The translations under genes and the position numbers were made by a program. This document shows positions 7,697 to 13,912 of a stretch of 22,335 bases of DNA, in pieces (the stretch's first letter is position 1; the number at the start of each line of letters is the position of its first letter). The DNA lies in the NCBI GenBank assembly GCA_026394745.1, contig JAPKXP010000116.1, positions 1 to 22,335 on the forward strand, in the 5' to 3' direction. Below the pieces are notes generated by a model. It was not told the origin of the DNA. It saw only the letters and a program-made list of their open reading frames with translations, and did no database searches. This DNA is from Candidatus Altarchaeota archaeon (GTDB lineage Archaea; Altiarchaeota; Altiarchaeia; IMC4; SCGC-AAA252-I15).

Positions 7697-7704
7697 AAAA
7701 AAAA
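7695..7704 (-). terminator. Oligo-T terminator for the minus-strand secreted-protein operon
   Basis: A run of ten A on the plus strand reads as ten T at the end of the minus-strand operon, 17 nt past the lipoprotein stop. Archaeal RNA polymerase stops at such T-tracts without needing a hairpin. The run overlaps the stop codon of the small basic protein gene. Confidence 0.6.
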
Positions 7705-7720
7705 GAGTCGTGGAGACTGC

Positions 7721-7930
7721 TTACACCATCTCCCCTATCTCGACATCGCTTTCCAGTGAGATGAAGGAGGTGCTGACATTGTCCAGCACGCTGTTCTCAT
7801 CAGGCATGCCCTGCTGTATGGCGTTCCCGCCGGAAACAGAACCGGTTTCCTGCGTCTGCTCCTGCAGGCCAACGCATCCCGCCAGTAGGACGGAAAACAC
7901 CAGTAAGCATGCTATTGCCAGGTGTTTCAT
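7721..7930 (-). CDS. Small lipoprotein
   Basis: This 69-aa protein has a lipoprotein signal: a hydrophobic N-terminus followed by the lipobox LLAGC with Cys19 as the expected lipidation site. The mature part is about 50 residues, polar and acidic (many Gln, Ser, Glu, Asp), with no recognised domain. Its ATG overlaps the stop of the upstream secreted-protein gene by 4 bp, so the two are translationally coupled and probably act together at the cell surface. It is the last gene before an oligo-T terminator. The topology is clear and the function is unknown. Confidence 0.7.
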   Translation of the reverse strand: MKHLAIACLLVFSVLLAGCVGLQEQTQETGSVSGGNAIQQGMPDENSVLDNVSTSFISLESDVEIGEMV

Positions 7931-8889
7931 TGATCGTCACCCCCGGAGTTCTTTCCGAGCTTGCCCTGCAGTTTACCCATGCCTTTTCCGGTGAAGTTGC
8001 CCATCTTGCCTGACATCCCTTGGGTCCTGTTCTCAATCTGACCCATCCTTAAGCCAACAAGCTCGAGCCTGTTTTGTATCCGGTTGGTGACATTGTTGGT
8101 AATATTCATGGCCTCAACCCTCTCGAGCCTCTTCTGAAGACGGTTGTTCGTGCGCTGCAGGTAGTTGAGTCTAACCTTATCGACGACCGACCTCGCGAAC
8201 ACGTTGCTCTTCGAGTTCTCTTCATGAATCTTCATCAGCAAGGCGTTCCTCTTTCCGTTGCTCATGTTACCTAAAGAGCCACGCAGTGAGTCAATCACAT
8301 CCTTCACGGACGCGTTCCCATTGCGCACCTGGTCCACCAGCTCGGGGTCGGTGACGTTCAGCTTTGAGAGCAGGCGCTCCAGCTGCTGGGCGTTGAACTC
8401 CAACTTCAGGCTGGTTACGTTGGCCTTGAACTTCTGGAACTGCTCCTGGTTCATTGACCTTATCCTGCCTCTAAGACCCTCAAGCTCGGAAGGCTTCACC
8501 AAAGCGTGTACGATATCCCTGAACTCCTTCGAAAGCTCTATGGCGTCGCTTTTCAAGTCGACGAACTGCTGAGCAGAGTCGTTCCCCGCCCCCGGATTTA
8601 TTGACTCGACCTCGCCCTTAAGAACCTCCATCTCGAATATTATGGACTCAAGCTCGCTGGTGTCAATGCTGGAGTTGTACTCTTTTATGGCTGCAACAAC
8701 CTCCCTGCCGACAAGTATATCACGCTCTATCGCGCTCTCGAGCTGCAGCAGCCGCACTTCAGCACCCAACGGGAACGCAAAAGCCTTGACTTCGTCGCCT
8801 GAGACGTTCTCCTGGGCAGATGCCGCTGAGACGAAGGCCGATAACAAAACCGCCAGGACAAGGCAGTTCAAAAAAATACTTTTCTCCAT
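7927..8889 (-). CDS. Secreted helical, sequon-rich protein, unknown function
   Basis: This 320-aa exported protein starts at the ATG at 8889. A GGAGGT Shine-Dalgarno site lies 7 nt upstream, which decides against an in-frame ATG at 8904. Residues 1-25 form a signal peptide ending ASA. The mature part is almost entirely helical and rich in charged heptad-like stretches. It opens with PLGAEVRLLQLESAIER (40-56), a pattern I associate with uncharacterised archaeal exported proteins. Many N-glycosylation sequons are present (for example NVS, NVT, NAS, NMS, NIT, NRT, NFT). The tail is Gly/Lys/Met-rich (GKGMGKLQGKLGK). It lies downstream of a membrane-bound winged-helix regulator and overlaps a lipoprotein gene by 4 bp. 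The function is unknown. Confidence 0.7.
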   Translation of the reverse strand: MEKSIFLNCLVLAVLLSAFVSAASAQENVSGDEVKAFAFPLGAEVRLLQLESAIERDILVGREVVAAIKEYNSSIDTSELESIIFEMEVLKGEVESINPGAGNDSAQQFVDLKSDAIELSKEFRDIVHALVKPSELEGLRGRIRSMNQEQFQKFKANVTSLKLEFNAQQLERLLSKLNVTDPELVDQVRNGNASVKDVIDSLRGSLGNMSNGKRNALLMKIHEENSKSNVFARSVVDKVRLNYLQRTNNRLQKRLERVEAMNITNNVTNRIQNRLELVGLRMGQIENRTQGMSGKMGNFTGKGMGKLQGKLGKNSGGDDQ

Positions 8890-8896
8890 CTTTACT

Positions 8897-8902
8897 ACCT
8901 CC
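8897..8902 (-). promoter_or_regulatory. Shine-Dalgarno site fixing the start of the secreted protein
   Basis: GGAGGT on the minus strand lies 7 nt before the ATG at 8889. This marks that codon as the start rather than the ATG at 8904, whose codons would contain the site. A full-strength ribosome site here means the transcript has a leader, unlike many neighbouring genes. Confidence 0.7.
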
Positions 8903-8929
8903 AAAAAATTTTCCTACATGAGATTGGGG

Positions 8930-8980
8930 TGGAACAGCATAATAGCTTTACGCCGGAATAGTGCGGAACAAGGCGGAACA
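8930..8980. promoter_or_regulatory. Phased CGGAACA direct repeats around the secreted-protein promoter
   Basis: Three direct repeats start exactly 10 bp apart: CGGAATA at 8954, CGGAACA at 8964 and CGGAACA at 8974. A fourth, TGGAACA, starts at 8930. A TATA-like CTATTATG on the minus strand (about 8939-8946) lies between the fourth copy and the other three. The repeats therefore flank the promoter of the secreted-protein/lipoprotein operon. Ten-bp phasing puts all three sites on one face of the helix, as expected for cooperative binding. The winged-helix regulator encoded immediately upstream is the natural candidate; binding is inferred. Confidence 0.6.
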
Positions 8981-8995
8981 GTCAGGCTGGCATGA

Positions 8996-9757
8996 TTACT
9001 TTTTGGGTGACAGCATAGTGCTCATGCCCCTGCGCTCTTTCCTTACAATGCCCTTCTTTATCAGAGTCTCTATGTTGCGTGAGACTGAGGATTTCGGCAG
9101 ACCGAGCTTCTCGCAGACCAACGCCTGGTTCACTGGCTCGGGCGATTCCAGTATAATCTTGAGTATGTCTTTCTGGCGGTCGGTTAAGGCGGATGTGTCA
9201 TAATCCGGAGGGGATACAGTGCTGTCAGACCCGGGGGTCTTGAGGACCGCATACTTCATCTTTAGGGCTAATGCGGCAAGCGCCAGCAAAACAAGCGCGA
9301 GAAACGCGAGAACGTAAGGCAGATAGTCTGTCTTGGAAGGCGGCATCTGGTATTGGATGACTATCCTAAGCCCGCTCCCGTTGCCTGAACCCTTAACTGA
9401 GATTCTGCCGTCGTTGTCCTCTATCCTAAACCACCCTGACGCTTTCACGTAGTTTATGGATGCCCCCTGCGGGAGATTCACGGCGTAGACGTAATCTGAA
9501 AAAGAATCCTCTTCAGGGAGTGAAAGGTTGAACAGCCAGTAACCAGCCTTTTTCGAAGTGAAAAGCTCGGTCTCTCCAGGAGAAAGCTGCGGGTGGTTGG
9601 TGGTCCCGCTTACTGAAGACAGTCCCGTATCGTCGACGTTCACGGTCAAATCGGCGTAGTATGACTCCTGAGCTGACGAGGAAACCACCAGTTGAGAGGC
9701 AAGAAGAAGCGCCAGTACCATAACGCTCAAACCAAAGTAGGTGGAACGCGGGGCCAT
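8996..9757 (-). CDS. Membrane-spanning winged-helix transcription regulator with exported sensor domain
   Basis: This 253-aa protein appears to sense outside the cell and bind DNA inside. Residues 1-29 are a signal peptide or N-terminal membrane segment. Residues about 30-140 form a beta-rich exported domain, and one strong transmembrane helix spans 145-166. After a linker rich in Pro and Ser, a winged helix-turn-helix occupies 188-253: LTDRQKDILKIILESPEPVN, then the recognition-helix region GLPKSSVSRNIETLIKKG, then a basic wing. The fold is MarR/ArsR-like. It is the first gene of a same-strand group with a secreted protein and a lipoprotein, and phased repeats lie in the promoter between them. 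A one-component regulator of that operon is the simplest reading. Confidence 0.8.
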   Translation of the reverse strand: MAPRSTYFGLSVMVLALLLASQLVVSSSAQESYYADLTVNVDDTGLSSVSGTTNHPQLSPGETELFTSKKAGYWLFNLSLPEEDSFSDYVYAVNLPQGASINYVKASGWFRIEDNDGRISVKGSGNGSGLRIVIQYQMPPSKTDYLPYVLAFLALVLLALAALALKMKYAVLKTPGSDSTVSPPDYDTSALTDRQKDILKIILESPEPVNQALVCEKLGLPKSSVSRNIETLIKKGIVRKERRGMSTMLSPKK

Positions 9758-9780
9758 ATTCTATAATATCTTACAGGACC

Positions 9781-9786
9781 TTATAA
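9781..9786 (-). promoter_or_regulatory. TATA box of the membrane regulator gene
   Basis: TTATAA, within CTTATAAGG on the minus strand, is centred 26 nt before the regulator's ATG at 9757. This fits a leaderless transcript. It overlaps the region just past the tautomerase stop codon. Confidence 0.5.
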
Positions 9787-9792
9787 GATGCC

Positions 9793-9972
9793 TCAGCTGC
9801 TTTGTTTTCCGCCTGCGCCCCAGTTTTCCTTTGGTATGTCGTTTATGACTATGTGCACTGCTTCCGGGGGGCAGCCGATGCAATCGCAGACTGCTTTTGT
9901 CACATCTTCTATGAGTTTTTTCTTCTGTTCCTTGCTTCTGCCCGCCCACATTTCGATTCTGACTACCGGCAT
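9793..9972 (-). CDS. 4-oxalocrotonate tautomerase family protein
   Basis: This short gene encodes 59 residues starting MPVVRIEMWAGRSKEQKKKL. Removal of Met would expose Pro as residue 1, the catalytic base of the tautomerase superfamily. Arg11 of the family is present (GR at 11-12 of the unprocessed chain), and the familiar segment INDIPKENWGAGGK is intact. The position of family Arg39 is His here, so the true substrate may differ from 4-oxalocrotonate. Three cysteines lie close together (C29, C31, C34; CDCIGC), which is unusual for the family. Small tautomerases form hexamers or dimers of dimers. The gene diverges from the tRNA methylthiotransferase across 33 bp. Confidence 0.88.
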   Translation of the reverse strand: MPVVRIEMWAGRSKEQKKKLIEDVTKAVCDCIGCPPEAVHIVINDIPKENWGAGGKQSS

Positions 9973-10005
9973 AGTATAATATTCTATAATACTTATTAAA
10001 ACAGG
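9973..10005. promoter_or_regulatory. 33-bp divergent promoter with overlapping TATA elements
   Basis: The whole gap between the tautomerase and the methylthiotransferase is A/T-rich. TATA-like elements (TATAATATT near 9975; TTTAATAAG on the minus strand at about 9992-10000) lie at leaderless spacing from each ATG. The two transcription units must share the same DNA, so only one complex may fit at a time. Confidence 0.5.
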
Positions 10006-11259
10006 ATGCGAGTTGAAGTCAGGACTTACGGGTGCGCCCTGAATCAGGCGGACGGCGAGATTATCTCAGGTCTTCTCGTAAAGCACGGGTTCAGCGTAGG
10101 TAAGGACGGGAAGGTTGTTGTGGTGAACACCTGCACGGTCAAGGCGCCGACTGAAAACAAGATAGTCAAGGAGCTTAGGGGGCTGTCTAAGCTAGGCAAG
10201 CGCATTGTCGTGGCAGGATGCATACCGTCGGCAAGGCCTGGAATAGTCGACGAGTTCCCGAAGTTCAGCTTCATCGGAGTAAACTCGGTTGACGTGGTGG
10301 CGGCGGTGGAGGCGGCGCGCGACGGAGAACGTTACGTGAACATTTCCGACGCAAAAGGGAAGGAGAACGTTCCGAAGGTCAGGATGAATCCTTTCGTCGC
10401 GATAGTTCCGATAGCCGAAGGATGCGTGGGAAGCTGTAGCTACTGTCAGGTTAGGTTCGCCAGAGGAAGCCTCAAGTCATACAGCGCAAGAAGCGTCGTC
10501 GAACAAGTGGAGTCCGCGGTGAATGAAGGCGTGGAGGAAGTCTGGCTTACCGCGCAGGACACCGGAGCCTACGGCCTTGACATAGGACTTACGTTGCCTG
10601 AACTGATTTCCACGGTATCCTCGATACCGCTGGATTTTAGGATACGGGTCGGCATGATGAACCCCAACCACGTGCTAGGATTCCTGGACGAGCTATTGGA
10701 GTCTTACGATAGCGACAAGGTGTACAAGTTCGCGCACCTGCCGGTTCAGAGCGGCGACGACAAAGTGCTCAAAGACATGGACAGGAAGTATAGCGTGCGG
10801 GAGTTCAAGGAGGTGGTAGGCAAGTTCAAGCGCAGATTCAACGCGACCGTATCAACTGACAGCATAGTAGGATACCCGACCGAAAGCGAGCAGGCGTTCC
10901 AGAACACCCTCAAGCTTATCGACGAAGTCAAGCCTGACGTGCTCAACATCTCCAGGTACTGGGTCCGGCCTGGAACGAAAGCAAGCGAACTTAAGCAGCT
11001 TCCAGGAAGCGAAACCAACCGCAGGTCGAGGATTACCGCGGAGTTGTTCAAGAAGATTGGGCTCGCGGCGAACAAAAGATGGGTGGGATGGAGCGGGGAG
11101 GCACTCGTATCCGAAAAAAACAAGGACGGCAGCTACACCGCAAGAAACAACTGGTACAAACCGATTATAGTGAAGTCTAAAAAAGACCTGATGGGCAAGA
11201 AAATAAAGGTCGAAATAAAAGACTGCACCTACTACGACCTCAGAGGCCTAATGATCTAA
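10006..11259 (+). CDS. tRNA t6A37 methylthiotransferase, archaeal MtaB/CDKAL1 type
   Basis: This 417-aa radical SAM enzyme is expected to add a methylthio group to threonylcarbamoyladenosine-37 of tRNA. The N-terminal domain (UPF0004) has three cluster cysteines, C10, C43 and C72, in TYGCALNQAD, VNTCTV and VAGCIP. The radical SAM motif is C140-x3-C144-x2-C147 within EGCVGSCSYCQVRFARG. Further family signatures are the LPVQSGDDKVLKDMDRKY and DSIVGYPTES segments. A TRAM-like RNA-binding domain fills about 355-417. The architecture fits the archaeal/eukaryotic branch rather than MiaB itself. Its stop codon lies one base from the stop of the convergent broken trm5. Confidence 0.92.
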   Translation: MRVEVRTYGCALNQADGEIISGLLVKHGFSVGKDGKVVVVNTCTVKAPTENKIVKELRGLSKLGKRIVVAGCIPSARPGIVDEFPKFSFIGVNSVDVVAAVEAARDGERYVNISDAKGKENVPKVRMNPFVAIVPIAEGCVGSCSYCQVRFARGSLKSYSARSVVEQVESAVNEGVEEVWLTAQDTGAYGLDIGLTLPELISTVSSIPLDFRIRVGMMNPNHVLGFLDELLESYDSDKVYKFAHLPVQSGDDKVLKDMDRKYSVREFKEVVGKFKRRFNATVSTDSIVGYPTESEQAFQNTLKLIDEVKPDVLNISRYWVRPGTKASELKQLPGSETNRRSRITAELFKKIGLAANKRWVGWSGEALVSEKNKDGSYTARNNWYKPIIVKSKKDLMGKKIKVEIKDCTYYDLRGLMI

Positions 11260-11260
11260 T

Positions 11261-12074
11261 TCATGCTATTTTGAAGTCCACGCACATTCTAGAAAGGCAA
11301 GGCGAGTAGCTGCCGCATTCAAGCGCTTCGACGACTTTGATTTCGTATCCGAGGTCTGAAGTTATTTTCTTCACTTTATTGGCGGAGTCTTCTGGCGTGC
11401 GGGCGAAGTCGTAGAAATGAACCATCCCACTCTTCTTGAGGAGCGGCAGGGAAACATCCAGGAAGCTTCCGGCGTCCTTCGGGAGCGGCATTATAATCCT
11501 GTCGAACCTGCCTTCAAGTTTAGGGGCTTCCTTCTTCACGTCGCCTTCGATTACAACGACGTTGCCGAGCTTGTTCAGCTTGACGTTCTCGTTCATGTAT
11601 TTCACGCCCGCGGGGTTCAGTTCGATCGCGGTGACGCTGCATTTCGGCGACCCATTCCATGCCAGGCACGCGGAACTCGCTGTCCACCTTGCTCGCCTTA
11701 AGGCATACTACCTTTATGTTCCTGAACAAGGATAGCAGTGCTTCAGCTATAATGTTTTTCCTGGATACTATTTCGTCAGGCAGGTCGAGTACGGCTATGT
11801 CTCCGACTATGTCGAACGCCGAGGGGACGAGTGAAAGCTCTTCAGAGGACACTTTACCTTCAAGCGCGGCGCGAAGTGACTTTGGCTTTTGCCTCCTAGG
11901 CTCGCCTTTACGTTCAATGACTAACGCACCCCTGAACTTGACTTCCTTAGAGATTGGGAAAAGAACGTGCCCCGGCTCCCTTAAAATCTCCACGGAATAG
12001 TCCAGCGCCCCGGATTCGATAAGCTTCCTCCTTGCTTTCTCGGCGTTCCTGACTTCGACCTTCAGATACTTCAT
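11261..12074 (-). pseudogene. trm5: tRNA (guanine37-N1)-methyltransferase Trm5, internal deletion and frameshift
   Basis: Two reading frames together give both ends of a Trm5-like protein, the enzyme that makes m1G37 in archaeal tRNA. Frame one runs from the ATG at 12074 to about 11645 and covers the N-terminal domains through LKASKVDSEFRVPGMEWVA. Frame two resumes near 11641 with CSVTAIELNPAGVKYMNENV and runs through EGDVKKE and IIMPLPKDAGSF to the normal C-terminus at 11261. The part normally between them is absent: roughly 55-65 residues containing the substrate-binding stretch and the glycine-rich SAM motif (FAGVGPF type). The result is a deletion plus a frame change. Without the SAM motif the product should be inactive. 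An assembly error is the main alternative. It overlaps the VanZ-like gene by 4 bp. Confidence 0.8.
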
Positions 12075-12445
12075 TCCCTTAGATTAAGTGTTTTACCAGA
12101 CAAAAAAATGCCTACCGCCCCTCCGACAAAGTCGGCAAGCCAGTCCATAAAGCTCATGGCCCTGCCTGGAACGAAAGACTGGTGGAACTCGTCTGAGGCT
12201 GCGTAGACTGCTATCAAGAGCAATGAAACGGCATAGTGCTTGCCGTTAAAGGACGACTTTACCGCTGGGAACAGGATAAAGCCGAAGCCAAAATACTCTA
12301 TCACGTGCAGTACGGTAGAGGAGACGGGAGTTGATGGCATGCTTGAGCCTGGGACTGAAGACACCAGGAATATCGTCAACGCATACAGCAAAACAAGAAC
12401 CCATTTCAAGCCAGGACGCCTGCTCAAAAGACTCAGCGCGTTCAT
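12071..12445 (-). CDS. VanZ-like membrane protein
   Basis: This 124-aa protein has about four membrane segments and the conserved VanZ-family residues: H47..EYFGFG (47-55), the DEFHQSFVPGR block (85-95) and a DWLADFVGGAVG block (101-112). The VanZ family is widespread. Its founding member affects teicoplanin resistance, but a biochemical role for most members, and for archaeal ones, is not established. The gene sits in a minus-strand operon, with 4-bp overlaps to ribL upstream and the broken trm5 downstream. Both overlaps are of the ATGA type, indicating coupled translation. It is complete and of normal size. Confidence 0.87.
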   Translation of the reverse strand: MNALSLLSRRPGLKWVLVLLYALTIFLVSSVPGSSMPSTPVSSTVLHVIEYFGFGFILFPAVKSSFNGKHYAVSLLLIAVYAASDEFHQSFVPGRAMSFMDWLADFVGGAVGIFLSGKTLNLRE

Positions 12446-12855
12446 TCTCCCCTAATCATCTTCAGTATCTTCCTGGTGCTGTTGAGTCCGCCGGTCCAGT
12501 GCTTCCTGACGCGAACCACCTTAGGCTTGAACCCAAGCCCTGAAATCTTCTCAAGCTCCTTCTCGTCAATATCCTGGTCGTAGCCGAGCGCTATCACGTC
12601 CGGCTTTATATCGACGATAGGCTTCATCAAGTCGTCCAAGTCGCCGAGCACCGCATCGTCGACGGGCTTCAGGGACTTTACAACAAGAAGCCTCTGCTCC
12701 TCTGGAATAGGCTGCCTGCCCTTCCGCATCCTGACGTGCTCGTCCCTAGCCACGATGACGACAAGCTTGTCCCCAAGCTTCCTCGCCTCCTCAAGATACA
12801 GCACGTGCCCGGGATGAATTATGTCGAACACCCCTGTAGCTACCACAACCCTCAT
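12442..12855 (-). CDS. ribL: FAD synthetase, archaeal RibL type (cytidylyltransferase family)
   Basis: This 137-aa nucleotidyltransferase probably adenylates FMN to FAD. It has the class signature HPGH (14-17) in ATGVFDIIHPGHVLYLEEA and the closing STRKIL segment (126-131). Related short members transfer CMP to glycerol 3-phosphate; the RibL assignment rests on overall likeness to the archaeal enzyme and is not proven by the motifs. The ATG at 12855 is preferred over an in-frame GTG at 12864 because it begins directly with the first beta strand (MRVVVATG). It is the first gene of the operon with the VanZ-like protein and trm5. A hairpin-forming inverted repeat lies 7 nt upstream of the start. 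Confidence 0.8.
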   Translation of the reverse strand: MRVVVATGVFDIIHPGHVLYLEEARKLGDKLVVIVARDEHVRMRKGRQPIPEEQRLLVVKSLKPVDDAVLGDLDDLMKPIVDIKPDVIALGYDQDIDEKELEKISGLGFKPKVVRVRKHWTGGLNSTRKILKMIRGE

Positions 12856-12862
12856 TACAAAC

Positions 12863-12896
12863 ACGCAGAGGCATTTTCAATGAAATCCTCTTGCGT
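12863..12896 (-). promoter_or_regulatory. Inverted repeat just upstream of ribL
   Basis: Plus-strand ACGCAGAGG (12863-12871) pairs with CCTCTTGCGT (12887-12896) over 9 bp with one bulged base. The loop contains a further TTTCA-A-TGAAA self-complement. In the ribL transcript this hairpin would sit 7 nt before the ATG, where it could hinder or guide ribosome binding. No match to a known FMN riboswitch was seen. Confidence 0.4.
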
Positions 12897-13027
12897 TCCA
12901 CCCCCAAACTTTGTGTCCATACTAAGTGTTTGTAAGACATGCTCTACTGTATGATGGAGCATGCTGATTCTCACGTAAAACGCTTTTAAACGCTCCAGTA
13001 GTATATGTTATTCCTAAAGTAAAAATA

Positions 13028-13105
13028 CTCCATCTTAGGATGGAGCATTCATTACCAGATGGTAAACGGCAGGAAGTCACCTAAGGCTTGAAAAAGAATC
13101 CTGCC
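13028..13105 (+). promoter_or_regulatory. Three-hairpin structured leader or small RNA upstream of the 13121 gene
   Basis: Three perfect short hairpins occur in a row. H1 is CTCCATC-TTAG-GATGGAG (13028-13045). H2 is TTACC-AGAT-GGTAA (13052-13065). H3 is GGCAGGA...TCCTGCC (13068-13074/13099-13105) with a 24-nt interior. A TATA-like TTTTAAAC near 12983-12990 would start a transcript around 13012, making this the leader of the gene at 13121 or a separate small RNA. GATGGAGCAT, present at H1, also occurs at 12953-12962. No known riboswitch class was recognised. The rest of the 12856-13120 gap shows nothing coding. Confidence 0.4.
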
Positions 13106-13120
13106 AACTTGTAATAAAAA

Positions 13121-13555
13121 ATGGTGTCCATAATCTACAAGAATCTGGAGGCGAGGCGCTTCGGAATAGCCAACACGCCCAGCAACATAAACAACAACAG
13201 CACGCTCACCAGCGTCAGCTCCGACAACAACATGCTGCAGATAGGATTCGTGTTCAGCAGCACATACGAGCCCAACATAGGGGTGATAAGGATAGAAGGG
13301 GACATGAAGATGGAGGATGACGCTGAGACCGTGACTAAGGTCATGAACTCGTGGAAGGAAAGCCAGCACAAGAACATTCCAAACGAAATAGCCGAAAAGA
13401 TACACAACAGGATACTTTCAAACTGCATCGTCGAGGCTAGCATGCTGGCCAGGGACATCGACCTGCCAGCGCCCTTCCCGGCGCCGCACATTGCGATGGC
13501 AAGCAAGCAGTCAGCAGCTGAAAGCAACGTCGACACTCAAAGTTATATCCGATAG
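13121..13555 (+). CDS. Conserved-looking archaeal protein, possibly SecB-like fold, unknown
   Basis: This 144-aa soluble protein has no signal peptide or membrane segment. Residues 1-40 are polar and Asn/Ser-rich. Residues about 39-115 look folded: strands LQIGFVFSSTYEPNIG and VIRIEGDMKMED, then a helix with a conserved-looking Trp (TVTKVMNSWKES). Another helix follows (NEIAEKIHNRILSNC), then a Pro-rich DLPAPFPAPHI. This order of an FxFxxxY strand, a G-x-I-x-I-x-G strand and helices ending in a Pro motif resembles a SecB-like family I associate with DPANN genomes, but I hold that loosely. It precedes rpl31e by 77 bp on the same strand. A three-hairpin region lies upstream. The function is unknown. 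Confidence 0.6.
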   Translation: MVSIIYKNLEARRFGIANTPSNINNNSTLTSVSSDNNMLQIGFVFSSTYEPNIGVIRIEGDMKMEDDAETVTKVMNSWKESQHKNIPNEIAEKIHNRILSNCIVEASMLARDIDLPAPFPAPHIAMASKQSAAESNVDTQSYIR

Positions 13556-13586
13556 CAGACCATGACGGCATTATGCTGCTATCGGA
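13548..13586 (+). repeat. Perfect 11-bp inverted repeat spanning a stop codon
   Basis: TCCGATAGCAG (13548-13558) and CTGCTATCGGA (13576-13586) pair perfectly around a 17-nt loop. The left arm contains the TAG stop of the upstream gene. A transcript continuing into rpl31e would fold here. It may protect the upstream 3' end, mark a processing site or attenuate read-through. Confidence 0.5.
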
Positions 13587-13594
13587 AATAACAG

Positions 13595-13628
13595 ATAATC
13601 CACGGATTATTTGCATTACATAAGGTGA
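13595..13628 (+). promoter_or_regulatory. Leader hairpin and Shine-Dalgarno site of rpl31e
   Basis: A compact repeat, ATAATCC-AC-GGATTAT (13595-13610), is followed by AGGTGA (13623-13628), a strong match to the archaeal 16S 3' end, 4 nt before the ATG at 13633. The ribosome site fixes that start and shows that the transcript has a leader. Hairpins in ribosomal protein leaders can mediate self-regulation; this is inferred. Confidence 0.5.
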
Positions 13629-13632
13629 TTAA

Positions 13633-13911
13633 ATGGCTAAGAAGAAGGAGAAAAAGAAGGATGAAGTAAAGGAGAAAGTGTATAACATCCCGCTGGGTGA
13701 CGCGTACAACAAGCACACCACCAAGAGGGGCATCAAGGCCGTCAAGATGGTGAGGGACTTCCTGAAGAGGCACACCAAAAAGGACGACGTCAAGATAAAC
13801 CCTGCGATAAACGAGTTCATCTGGGCTCAGGGAAGGCCTAAGCCGCCGAGAAGCATCAAGGTCAAGGCGGTAATTGAAGGGGACAAGGTCACCGCAGACC
13901 TGGCAGAGTAA
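13633..13911 (+). CDS. rpl31e: Large-subunit ribosomal protein eL31
   Basis: This 92-aa protein is eL31, found in archaea and eukaryotes and located near the polypeptide exit tunnel. Diagnostic segments are YNIPLGDAYNKHTTKRGIKA (about 17-36), VRDFLKRHTK, VKINPAINEFIWAQGRPKPP and the closing strand IKVKAVIEGDKV. The first 16 residues are a Lys-rich extension. A good Shine-Dalgarno site lies 4 nt before the ATG. The gene is followed after one base by aIF6, a pairing (eL31 with aIF6) that is common in archaea and links two large-subunit factors. The length and motifs are complete, so it should be functional. Confidence 0.95.
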   Translation: MAKKKEKKKDEVKEKVYNIPLGDAYNKHTTKRGIKAVKMVRDFLKRHTKKDDVKINPAINEFIWAQGRPKPPRSIKVKAVIEGDKVTADLAE

Positions 13912-13912
13912 A

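Noticed and set aside
12945..12990. Possible C/D box small RNA (TGATGG followed by CTGA)
   Set aside because: The C box is imperfect, and no convincing C'/D boxes follow at the required spacing. The similarity is likely chance plus the repeated GATGGAGCAT segment.
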